In this document: piece after piece, positions 58,001 to 64,000 of the stretch | Layout of the letters: the number at the start of each line of letters is the position of its first letter | Numbering within the stretch: position 1 is the first letter of the stretch | Source: Alitta virens | Lineage: Eukaryota > Annelida > Polychaeta > Phyllodocida > Nereididae | DNA length: 64,000 nucleotides | Assembly: GCA_932294295.1 (NCBI GenBank) | Contig: OW028584.1 | Coordinates: forward strand, 26,504,970 to 26,568,969 | Reading direction: 5' to 3' | The notes under the pieces: model-generated | Databases searched by the model: none | The model's input: the letters and a program-made list of their open reading frames with translations, nothing else | Told to the model about the DNA's origin: nothing | Translations under genes and position numbers: made by a program

Positions 58001-60716
58001 TCTGTATTCTCAATGAATCAAACTATTGTTGCATATATATGTGAACAATTTTATGAATAACAAGACAATAATATATTCATGACCTACATTCAATTATATG
58101 AAAGCCTGTAAATGTCTATAGTGATGAAAAAAATTGTTTAGTATTCTATAAAGCAAGATATGTTGTTAAACGAACAGGACAAAAGTGCAAGAAAGTCACG
58201 TAAATGTACAAGGCAGGACCTCCATAGACTCGGTTTATGTTTTTCACTCTGGTGCAAAAAATCATATGAAAAACTATTCTTCAAGGATTTGACTTTTGAT
58301 ATTAATGTGATTGCAGAATATAAAGCTCGTATAGAAGCAGGTAGGAAATACTGCGGTGAGAGGAAAGTCACCGGAAAAGGTGCTGTGAGGGATGAACTGA
58401 CCAGTTTGGAGGTAGCATTTAGACTACCTATGTCTTTAACAGCAGCTGCAAAAGCTTGTGATACAGATTGTAAGGATCCTGACTCTCAAACAAGCCTCAG
58501 TAAGTCTTCTGTGTTTTTCTTCAGTGTTGGATGGTGTCTATAATTGGTCTGTTCTTAATTGTTTTCAGCTGTACTGCACATTGAGACTTATCTATTAAGC
58601 TCTGTGTTTAATGCCAGCTAATATATTAGACTAGCTCTGCTAAAAACATATCATGATATTGCCATATTTTTACATCTATTTTGCAGGCATTTGTGAAAAA
58701 GTGGATGCATTCCAAGTAGCATTTGCAGCTCTCGTGTGGGAGTATGTGGTGGCACTGAAGTTGGATGCTGGCCCTTGTAAAAGGTAATAAATTTTATCTC
58801 AAGTGGGACAAGTCCAGCTAAGACACTTCATAAAAACCACCTGTGAAACAAATTTAAGATAGTTCAATAATCATCTCTATTTAGATTTAACCCAAATACA
58901 TTTCTGTCGTAATCTATGCTTACAATACTTTTCCACAACTATAACACTCTTAAAGTCGCTTGTACCATGCTATTCAGTGTAGCTATAGCAATTAACTTAA
59001 TCACCCAAAGGAAATGCTCGTCAAACCTGGTTCCCTGTTGCTTGTGTGAGGATGACGATGGACAACTGAAACCAGGAAAACTAGATCCAAAAACTAAAGA
59101 ATGTCTCTGCCCATGCTTCTGCAACCCACCGGATAACACTGTCAAAAGTGTTAAGGTTTGTAAACCCCACACTGGGGTTAATAATTATATAACAATGCCA
59201 GAACTTTCCAGATTATATAGGGGAGAGGGGGAGCAGTGAAACATGGGAACAGTGAAACATGGGGAACAGTGAGACAAACCCCAAGTTTCAACACAATGAA
59301 GGTTATAACACTGTCCTTTAGGAATTAAAAGAAAAAGTGTTAAGGTGCGACATGGTGTAACAACAACCGCATGGTGGCAAACTCATCAAACACAAAATCA
59401 ATATAACAATATCATGCATAATTAATTTATGACCGTAGTCCCAACCAGCTCAGCTTGTTGCATATCCAGAAGACAGATAACATAACTGTAAATATAGCTT
59501 TAGTAATGATACCTAATATTGAGGTAAAAAATCTGGTTATGGAATATGTGTTATAATTTTCTTGTAACTCAGTGGTATTATAGGGCCTAGTTACCTGAAT
59601 GTTTCTGGTAACATTGAAGGTATATTTTAGACTAGGAAAATCACCTATTTAGACACTGGATCAATTGGCTTCAATGTTCTATTTCGCAAAACATTTTCAA
59701 TTTCCAAATATTAATTATTTACTATGCTGTCATATAATTTTGGACAATTAATGTATTTTACCTGATTAATCAATTAAATTAAAGAAAAAAGGTGAAGAAT
59801 GCATGTGTGAGGAATGCCCGGATGGAACTCTGAAGAGGTGGTACCAGGACATCAAGTGTCCATGCACCTGTCCCGATGAGCCTGACAAGGAAAAGGTACA
59901 GGAACTACATTTATCCCCTGCCTAAGCATGATACAAAGTTTAGGGGGATGATGTGACCCAAGCAGGGACAATGTGGACTAAACAGATATATCTGTGTATA
60001 TATATATATATTTGGTGACGTCATGTATTGCTTAGAAAAAATGGTTTAGTCAGATTCAGGTAAATACACAGGTGTTCAGCTCATTAATTGTATACTCAAT
60101 GAGTCAATACAAAGGCACAACAAAGAATAGGAGAATGTATAGAGGTGGTATTAGTGGGATGATACAGGTCGATCGTGATGATACCAGGGAGATATAGCCT
60201 CTATCCACATGATAACCTATAAGTATCTGACTAATTCTTGGTCCCTTTGTAGGATATTGAACATTTCATTGGTAATGTAAATAGGCTCAAGCAGGTTTGC
60301 ATGTGTAGTGTACTATGCTTCTCTATATGATCAGGAAATGGAGGAAGATGGTACGTGCGACTGTCCATGCACTTGTGAAGATGGAAGTAAAGACAAAGTG
60401 GATGCAGAAGGAAAATGTCCTTGCGAGTGCGAATGCAAGAACTGCCAGAAGTCTACACTGGGTTCGGATGGATGCAAATGCCCCGATGACACATGCCCAG
60501 TGTGTGAGGCTGGAGCTCAAGCAGAATGGAAAGACTGCAAATGCGAGTGCCCAGAGAGTCCTTGCGGAGAGCCTCCAGCATGTGCATCCGGACGAACAGG
60601 CTCCAAATGCGAACTTCCGCATTGCCCAAATTGTCAGAGTTGCTCCGGAAACGGGGTGTGCACAGCTTCCTCATCTTCATGTGCATCATCCTGTCAGTGC
60701 AGTCGGCAGTGGCTGG
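34463..60716 (+). CDS. Bark beetle/Anakonda-like giant adhesion protein, 25 exons, 3' end outside window
   Basis: Exons: 34463-34903, 35155-35311, 37325-37523, 37845-38005, 39048-39208, 39750-40008, 40287-42671, 43200-44567, 44892-45238, 45409-45813, 46684-46783, 47626-47784, 49850-50020, 51764-51979, 52483-53328, 53679-55579, 56043-56243, 56775-56855, 57234-57332, 57658-57889, 58317-58499, 58687-58783, 59011-59155, 59785-59895, 60335-60716. All phases join without a stop for about 3,602 codons. The start has a Kozak context and a signal peptide (MHLSIWSILLFIKAPAAFS). Three SRCR domains, beta-helix repeats and a C-type lectin domain match Drosophila Bark/Anakonda, which organises tricellular junctions in epithelia. 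No membrane segment is seen before the last donor, so more exons follow. The MAM domain and roughly 900 residues after PSI go beyond the family plan I know. The exon 2 donor (GTTGAG) is weak; the other sites are good. Confidence 0.85.
35697..35766. repeat. Short hairpin in Bark-like intron 2
   Basis: GAAATGAAGTGTTTTATT and its complement near 35748-35765 flank a 25-30 bp loop. It is probably a MITE remnant. Confidence 0.55.
36430..37020 (-). repeat. Probable LINE 3' region
   Basis: On the minus strand the segment ends GGTAAATAAACTTTAACTTT, a short-repeat 3' end of the kind seen in CR1/Jockey-type LINEs. No intact coding sequence is left. Confidence 0.4.
38206..38325 (+). mobile_element. tRNA-derived SINE (family A), internally deleted
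   Basis: The head CCTAGCTCAGTGGTAGCACG and B box GGGATCAATTCC match family A. The middle of the body is missing: GTCGGATGGC passes directly to AAGTGCCGAAATACAGGAC. It lies in intron 4 of the Bark-like gene. Confidence 0.8.
39990..40255. repeat. 49-bp minisatellite that copies a splice donor
   Basis: CTCCAGGTAA starts at 40003 (the real donor of exon 6) and recurs at 40057, 40106, 40155 and 40204, with a variant at 40233 (CTCCAGGTAG). Spacing is 49 bp between the inner copies, 54 for the first and 29 for the last. Each unit holds CCAG|GTAACAATTGCAAAT, a plausible donor. Confidence 0.9.
40287..42671 (+). CDS. Bark-like exon 7: beta-helix, SRCR 2, CUB-like 2
   Basis: One 2,385-bp exon, residues 460-1254. 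It begins with parallel beta-helix repeats containing many Asn (SAQENQENGIFLENV, NNQENGIYAE), then a second cap (LEIGPGVTLLFDYGMSILVY, GKLTINGESKNPVTLD), SRCR 2 (about 911-1005, RLINGPSNLEGFVQVLHNN to CHERHWSGIHL), further beta-helix and a CUB-like domain (FFDVDDIVLNWGANCSVYL, LLFYDGHKNYTEP). The order repeats that of exons 1-6, supporting triplication of one large unit. Confidence 0.85.
43200..46783 (+). CDS. Bark-like exons 8-11: beta-helix, SRCR 3, CUB-like 3
   Basis: Residues 1255-1994. Exon 8 carries beta-helix repeats and the third cap (NITLTLLPSTGLEVLP, FVHGRLNAMGSRSAPVII), then SRCR 3, the most canonical of the three (GVWKGVCKDDWGWEDAHVAC, KQLGYQAG), completed in exon 9 (LGNCPFHEATGSC). 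Exon 9 continues beta-helix; exon 10 holds the third CUB-like domain (FRFCDIEPVLFVLPGEEYKF, FYEGDK); exon 11 is short (NTTIQSWNNTMAVNLIVREN). Splice phases are consistent. Confidence 0.83.
45814..46683 (+). other. Bark-like intron 10
   Basis: AT-rich intron; a C-run at 46270-46283 and a TA tract at about 46183-46199. No other feature was seen. Confidence 0.7.
46800..47110 (+). repeat. Probable LINE 3' end with (TTATC)n tail
   Basis: Around 46880-46930 the frame resembles the C-terminus of a CR1-like RT (SLKTYLYERVMSFAF). It is followed by TTATCTTATC repeats at 46978-46990 and 47069-47110. The 5' part is missing. Confidence 0.5.
47626..51979 (+). CDS. Bark-like exons 12-14: MAM domain
   Basis: Residues 1995-2176. 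The start DCSFEDGDCGWKNYDSFLSL, middle GHYMYVGD and SPAFFHT, and end YVKGCPNSVGIDDIKFLPC are diagnostic of a MAM domain, an extracellular adhesion module found in meprins, neuropilins and RPTP-mu. All three exons are bounded by phase-1 introns on both sides, the arrangement expected of a shuffled domain. I know of no MAM domain in the insect protein, so this looks like a lineage-specific insertion. The introns around it are unusually repeat-rich. Confidence 0.88.
48006..48227. repeat. 31-bp minisatellite, about seven copies
   Basis: Units of the type AACAGTTCCCCATGCATTG plus a variable ATTTGCATTAC/GTTAGCATTAT part. The inner copies are spaced exactly 31 bp. It lies in the intron that splits the MAM domain. 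Confidence 0.9.
48695..49418. mobile_element. DNA transposon-like element with GTGAGCT subterminal repeats and a tRNA-like core
   Basis: The left end CATCCCAGCGAAAAAATTTG continues into repeated GAGCTCAC motifs (48714-48860); the right part (49297-49418) has repeated GTGAG/GTGAGCT motifs and ends CACCGGGATG, an imperfect complement of the left end. In the middle, the minus strand of about 48995-49068 has a tRNA-like A box (TAGTGGTTAGGGTGTAGGAC) and B box (GGTTCAAAACC), perhaps a nested SINE. No transposase is seen. Confidence 0.6.
50254..50930. mobile_element. MITE-like element rich in TTCGGC/GCCGAA
   Basis: The left end ATGCTAGTCGTTTCGGCCTT matches the complement of the right end (AAGGCCGAAACGACCTGCTA). 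At least fifteen TTCGGC or GCCGAA words occur near both ends, against an otherwise AT-rich interior (C-run at 50469-50482). No coding sequence. It lies in the intron before the last MAM exon. Confidence 0.7.
52483..53328 (+). CDS. Bark-like exon 15: final beta-helix block
   Basis: Residues 2177-2458. Right-handed beta-helix repeats with I/V-rich strands and Asn ladders (LVSTISIRNVKLQNVMGN, SAYVLIRNTDFSNISG, EVTLTQNTMRSSRTDGVI, MVWLVNNDIQQN), ending with the conserved closing pattern DCSNNWWGSGRPDQVRSKI seen in beta-helix proteins. Confidence 0.85.
53679..55579 (+). CDS. Bark-like exon 16: C-type lectin, two EGF, PSI, unknown 400-residue region
   Basis: Residues 2459-3092. C-type lectin-like domain (about 2461-2572: SCPVGWSC to RPYICEK) without the usual EPN/QPD and WND sugar-binding motifs; EGF 1 (CFQNGLCSGKTCVCNKGWSG); EGF 2 (CSGRGVCVGPNQCRCTAGWQG); PSI (CLQCSKRTGCGWCDSSQLC); then a Cys-containing linker and about 350 residues I do not recognise, with strand-rich sequence (VIYIDPKDLLIYFCPVLVD, GTFVFTRLTQC) and ending in a Ser-rich piece (STVTLSESGSGSLSYSG). 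The donor is GGG|GTTTGT at 55580; reading past it meets a stop at 55628. Confidence 0.83.
56043..58783 (+). CDS. Bark-like exons 17-22: beta-strand-like region of unknown fold
   Basis: Residues 3093-3390. Exons 17-20 are phase-0 joined and show alternating polar/non-polar strands: FSVSAKASYSASLKLTLKTS, GRVFFDVSAGYDLSVSAKAT, GKLEGEASAALKVTPQIRI. Exons 21-22 bring four or more cysteines (KYCGERK, CDTDCKDPDS, ICEKVDAF, GPCKR). I do not recognise a named family. Each exon has GT-AG borders and compatible phase, and no stop occurs, so the region is likely coding even though it is unfamiliar. Confidence 0.7.
59011..60716 (+). CDS. Bark-like exons 23-25: cysteine-rich CxC/CPC repeats and EGF-like start
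   Basis: Residues 3391-3602. Repeated clusters alternate with short acidic Asp/Lys linkers: CCLCEDDDG, CLCPCFCNPPDN, CMCEECPDGTLK, CPCTCPDEPDKEK, CDCPCTCEDGSKDK, CPCECECKNC, CKCPDDTCPVC, CKCECPESPCG. The end CQSCSGNGVCTASSSSC and CQCSRQWLG is an EGF-like fold cut by a GTAAGT donor at 60717. Exon 24 is 111 bp with phase 0 on both sides, a unit that could be duplicated or skipped cleanly. The function is unknown; dense vicinal cysteines could form disulfides or bind metal. Confidence 0.75.
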
Positions 60717-61485
60717 GTAAGTGGTGTTCAAGAAAACATTTCATTGTTATATGACAAGTACAGTACCCAAACAAAAGTACCTATCTTTAGTAGTTTTTGA
60801 GTAATAGGCATTTACTTCTTGTGAATAATAATAATAATAAGAAAGGAAAAAAATAAGACTTACAATAACAAGATAAACTTTCCTATGGAAAGTTTATCAA
60901 TATATACTTCTTCACATTGTGTTAAGTAGATTATATTTTTATGTCATGACCATCAGCCTATGTTTGCTGGCAAGGAACTAGTGACGAGCAATGGTAAAAG
61001 ACCAAACATAATACTGATGGAGATTTAAATATAAATTATATGACAAACCCAAATCAACTAACATCAGAATGTGATAAGTATGATCTTAAACAAATCATTA
61101 AAGACTCTACTTGTTTTAAAAGTACAAATAATGGGACTATTTTTTTGTTTGATTTGTCACACAAAGATGTGTACATGGTGTGCTCTCTTAGGAGGATTTG
61201 GTGACCTTAAAAAATGCCATACATTTTTTTTTTAGTTTTCTTGTTTTTTCTACTGGAACATCTACTGGAACAGGAACAGGATATCTGAGTCATACAGAAG
61301 GACATCTGAGTCATACGGAAGGACGAGCACATCAGCTGGTTCATGTTGAGCGGAGTTGACCTGGCAGGAAGATAGATCCCACCGAAGGAGGGGGCAAGGA
61401 AGAAGAACCAAGCACCACGTGAGAAAGTACAGCAGAGAAGACACCCAATGAAGATAAAGGCACATGTCCAGAAGCTTCTCAAATC
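60717..61485. other. Intron of the Bark-like gene or intergenic
   Basis: AT-rich with an (AAT)n tract at about 60826-60840. No further exon is recognised here. The 61245-61485 stretch has a higher G+A content and repeats of GGACATCTGAGTCATAC, perhaps part of the neighbouring Harbinger element. Confidence 0.4.
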
Positions 61486-62341
61486 ATATCGTCCTGCCAT
61501 GGGACACTTCCTTCCTCTGAATTGACATAGTCCACCAAGTACAGTCGTTGTAACTTGGCACTCTGGGTAGCATAGTTCCCTCTGATCGTATGTGGTGGCA
61601 TTTCAGCAATTTCCAGCTTCCCAGCAAGCCCCAGGATTGACCTGAAGGGTGACTGGATCTTTGTGGTCAAGCATGTTGTTCTGGGTTGTCGGATATCTGA
61701 TTCTCATGAAATTGTGGAGGCAGCAGCATGCAAGGACTAAAGATTCCACAGTCTTGGTTTTCTGAGGCATAGTGGTTAGCAGACACCTAAACCTTGATGC
61801 CAGGATACCAAAGGCATTCTCCACAATTCTTCTGGCTCTGGAGAGTCTGTAATTGTAGATCCTCTCCTGTCTGGTCATGTTGTGCAGAGGCAGTGGTTTC
61901 ATCAGCCATCTCAAAGGGAAGGCATCATCCCCAACGATGAAGTATGGTACGGGTCTGTCACCACTAGCAATAGGTTCAGGTGGAGGTAATCCAATGGTCC
62001 ATCTTCTAGAGCTTCACTCAGGGCTGTAGCAACAAAATTCCTACATCAGATCCAGAACCATTTGCCCCACAATCCACATAGATGAACTTGTAGTCTGCAT
62101 CCACAAGAGCCATGAGTACAATGGAATGGAAGCCCTTGTAGTTGTAGTAGAGTAAACCTCCTTTGTGAGGACACCTGATGGCCACATGCTTCCCATGTAT
62201 GGCACCAATACAATGGGGAAAGTTCCATCTTGTCTCAAATAGCTTTGCAACTTCTCTCCACTATTCTGGTGTTGTTGGACAGGAGATGACATCTTCTACA
62301 TACTCGGTTATGATGGCTTCACACACTTCAGGAATGACAGC
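61486..62341 (-). pseudogene. Harbinger/PIF transposase (HARBI1-like), frameshifted
   Basis: The minus strand encodes the DDE nuclease part of a PIF/Harbinger transposase: FPHCIGAIHGKHVAIRC, then YYNYKGFHSIVLMALVDADY, VGDDAFPLRWLMKPL and RARRIVENAFGILASRFR, followed by CCCLHNFM. The first catalytic Asp, normally in GAIDGKH, is His; the second (VDADY) and the catalytic Glu (VENAFG) remain. A one-base loss near 62037 breaks the frame between the second Asp and FVATALSEALEDGP. The N-terminal helix-turn-helix part is missing. Such transposases mobilise elements with 3-bp TWA target duplications, matching the MITE at 33395-33795. Confidence 0.88.
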
Positions 62342-62343
62342 CG

Positions 62344-62731
62344 GCCTTTAAACGCAGAAAACGTAGTTCACGTAGTTAACTCGCCGGGTCGTTCCTTGTA
62401 ACCCTCACAGTTGTGATTGACACCTGCTTGATACGCCCCTCACACGTACAAGCCTGAGGATCGTACGTAGATCCCGTGGAGTCTTCCGTCGTTAATGTGA
62501 TTTACCCTTTACTCACCCTGCATCAGACCAGGCATCATCCGTTGTGTTTGGTACATATCCTACGTGTGATCCGCCTTGTGTCCATGATTCACAACTCGCT
62601 GCTGCCAACTCACCCGTCGCCGTAAGCACCGCTCCTTTTTGCTTCCAACAACCGTGGGGAAGACGTCAAAACATAATTCTATATTAGCAATACGGCTTCT
62701 CCGGGAAAACCGGCTATGTGAGAACCCCCCT
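62344..62731. mobile_element. MITE end sharing termini with the 33395-33795 element
   Basis: The right end CCGGCTATGTGAGAACCCCC followed by TTTA resembles the right end of 33395-33795 (CCGGCTATGTGAGATGGGGG, then CTTTA). The interior is CG-richer than the surroundings (CCGTCGTTAATG, CACCCGTCGCCG). The left terminus is not clear; it adjoins the Harbinger remnant. Confidence 0.5.
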
Positions 62732-62879
62732 TTAGAATGTGCATTACCAAAGTGAATGGCTCAAGTTAAAAACAGATGTCCCTCAAGGGTCACTGTTAGC
62801 TAATTTTTGGCATACGTGGTCATACGTAAATCTAATTTGTGATAGTGTGAAAGCCCCTTTAGAATGAAGGTATGAATCT

Positions 62880-63250
62880 TTTATAGTATCTGACTTTGTA
62901 TACTGCTCTGTAGTTTATAATACTTTTACAATAGGACAGGATAAGAAACTTGAAAAACTCAATGAGAGAGCATTAAGGCTTGTCTGCAATGACAATGAAA
63001 ATTCTTAAATGACCTTTTGACACAGACAAGTAAAATTATGCTTTATGTAACCCAAAAAGTTAGTGTTGCTGAATTTGGATCTTGTATTATTTGTCAACGA
63101 AATAATATTATTGCCATTTTGATCATTTGTATATAACTTCATTTTTTTCTGATATTTTATTGTCGGTAAAATGGTTTATAGCTTATTTTATTGTTGTCAA
63201 TCATCACCAACTTTAAATAAAGTTTTTCTTATTTTATCTTATATTTTATC
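62880..63250 (+). pseudogene. Degenerate LINE RT C-terminal fragment
   Basis: The plus strand near 62940-63000 reads KLEKLNERALRLVCNDNEN, a motif of the RT C-terminus in CR1/Jockey-type LINEs, followed by stops. The 3' end shows ATTTTATCTTATATTTTATC short repeats. Confidence 0.6.
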
Positions 63251-64000
63251 ATCAGCTCCTGCAAAGGCTTCCATAGTAGTTATTCTATCAGAACAGAACT
63301 CATTACGGTCTCCATATTCTTCTTCCGGCAAGTTCCTATCAGTATGATTTTTTCTATCAGATGAAATAAAGGCAATGCAACTTCGGGCAGTAATGAAGTG
63401 TTTTTTTGCATAGCGGATTTCAAGATATGTTATTTGTGATTTCTAACTAGCTAGGTTTAGTAAATGAACCATCAAATTTCTTCAGCTGGTCAAGGAATTT
63501 GTTTTCATTCTGTCAGCATGGACTGTAATTGAATTTGAAATATCTATCTATTTATCTATCCATCTATCCATCTATCTATCTATTTTCTTCTTCCTGATTA
63601 ATACATGAGAAGCCAGGTGTTAATGTGGATGTCAAATGGAGTGGATCTAAGTCCCTAAGATCTGTCTTGAGACATTGTGATTTTCATGATTGGATTTATG
63701 AGATTAGTACCGATCAGAGCTGCCAAAGTTAGAAAAATGGGCGTGATTGAACTCCACCTTTCAAAAATAAAAAATTTCAAGGAATTTACTGGTTTACTGA
63801 TTTGTATCTCATATTCATTAGAAAACTTAAAATGCCTGCCTAGGATCTTATCTAATGTAATTTGAAATTATATGATGGTGAATAATGTGCCAGTAGTGCT
63901 TCTGGTCTACAGTGAAAGGTCAATCAAGATTACACAATTCCCTAATGTTTGAACTTCAAGCTGAAATTCAAGCTGACATTGGAATTTTAACAATATATGG
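63251..64000. other. Intergenic or intron; (TATC)n microsatellite
   Basis: A (TATC)n/(CATC)n tract lies at 63540-63583. No gene is recognised; the 63677-63865 open frame has no domain. Confidence 0.6.

Noticed and set aside
56043..58783. Vitellogenin or lipoprotein N-terminal domain
   Set aside because: Only the alternating strand pattern is suggestive; no family motif is visible.
60315..60800. 161-codon frame overlapping exon 25
   Set aside because: It is a frame shadow of the cysteine-rich exon, whose frame joins upstream exons in phase and has a good donor.

Overview
The window is nuclear DNA of an invertebrate animal. It is AT-rich, its coding sequence is broken by GT-AG introns, and it carries metazoan repeat classes: Ty3/Gypsy, LINEs, tRNA-derived SINEs, a Harbinger-like DNA transposon and many MITEs. 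The largest gene resembles the tricellular-junction protein Bark beetle/Anakonda, which to my knowledge occurs in invertebrates and not in vertebrates. I cannot name the phylum; a lophotrochozoan, hemichordate, echinoderm or cephalochordate would all fit.

Layout. 1-3716 (minus): the 5' part of a Ty3/Gypsy element (LTR, primer-binding site, one gag-pol frame running off the left edge). It sits inside a coding exon of a VWD-EGF-cadherin gene whose remains run to about 9907 (minus). That gene has a frameshift and in-frame stops at conserved positions, so I call it a pseudogene. 10165-14160: LINE fragments in both orientations. 15.3-17.0 kb: low-complexity and intergenic DNA. 16997-24324 (minus): a complete seven-exon, 314-aa aquaporin-family gene with both NPA motifs altered. 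Two decayed exons of a second copy lie at about 25.65 and 29.26 kb, with a defective LINE between them. 29.7-33.8 kb: layered repeats, including a TA-flanked transposon whose empty site is preserved in a second copy of the host repeat.

34463-60716 (plus): the main gene. Its 25 exons have compatible splice phases throughout and encode about 3,600 residues without a stop before the last visible splice donor; the 3' end lies outside the window. Order: signal peptide; three units of beta-helix cap, SRCR domain, beta-helix repeats and CUB-like domain; MAM domain; beta-helix; C-type lectin domain; two EGF; PSI; about 400 residues I do not recognise; a beta-strand-like region; and a cysteine-rich CxC/CPC region ending in an EGF-like fold. 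The MAM domain and C-terminal extension are the most promising novel features here.

60.7-64 kb: a broken Harbinger transposase, a MITE and LINE debris. The genes do not form an obvious pathway. The Bark-like protein and the decayed EGF/cadherin gene both belong to the epithelial cell-surface world, and the aquaporin is a membrane channel, but their adjacency alone does not show a functional link.
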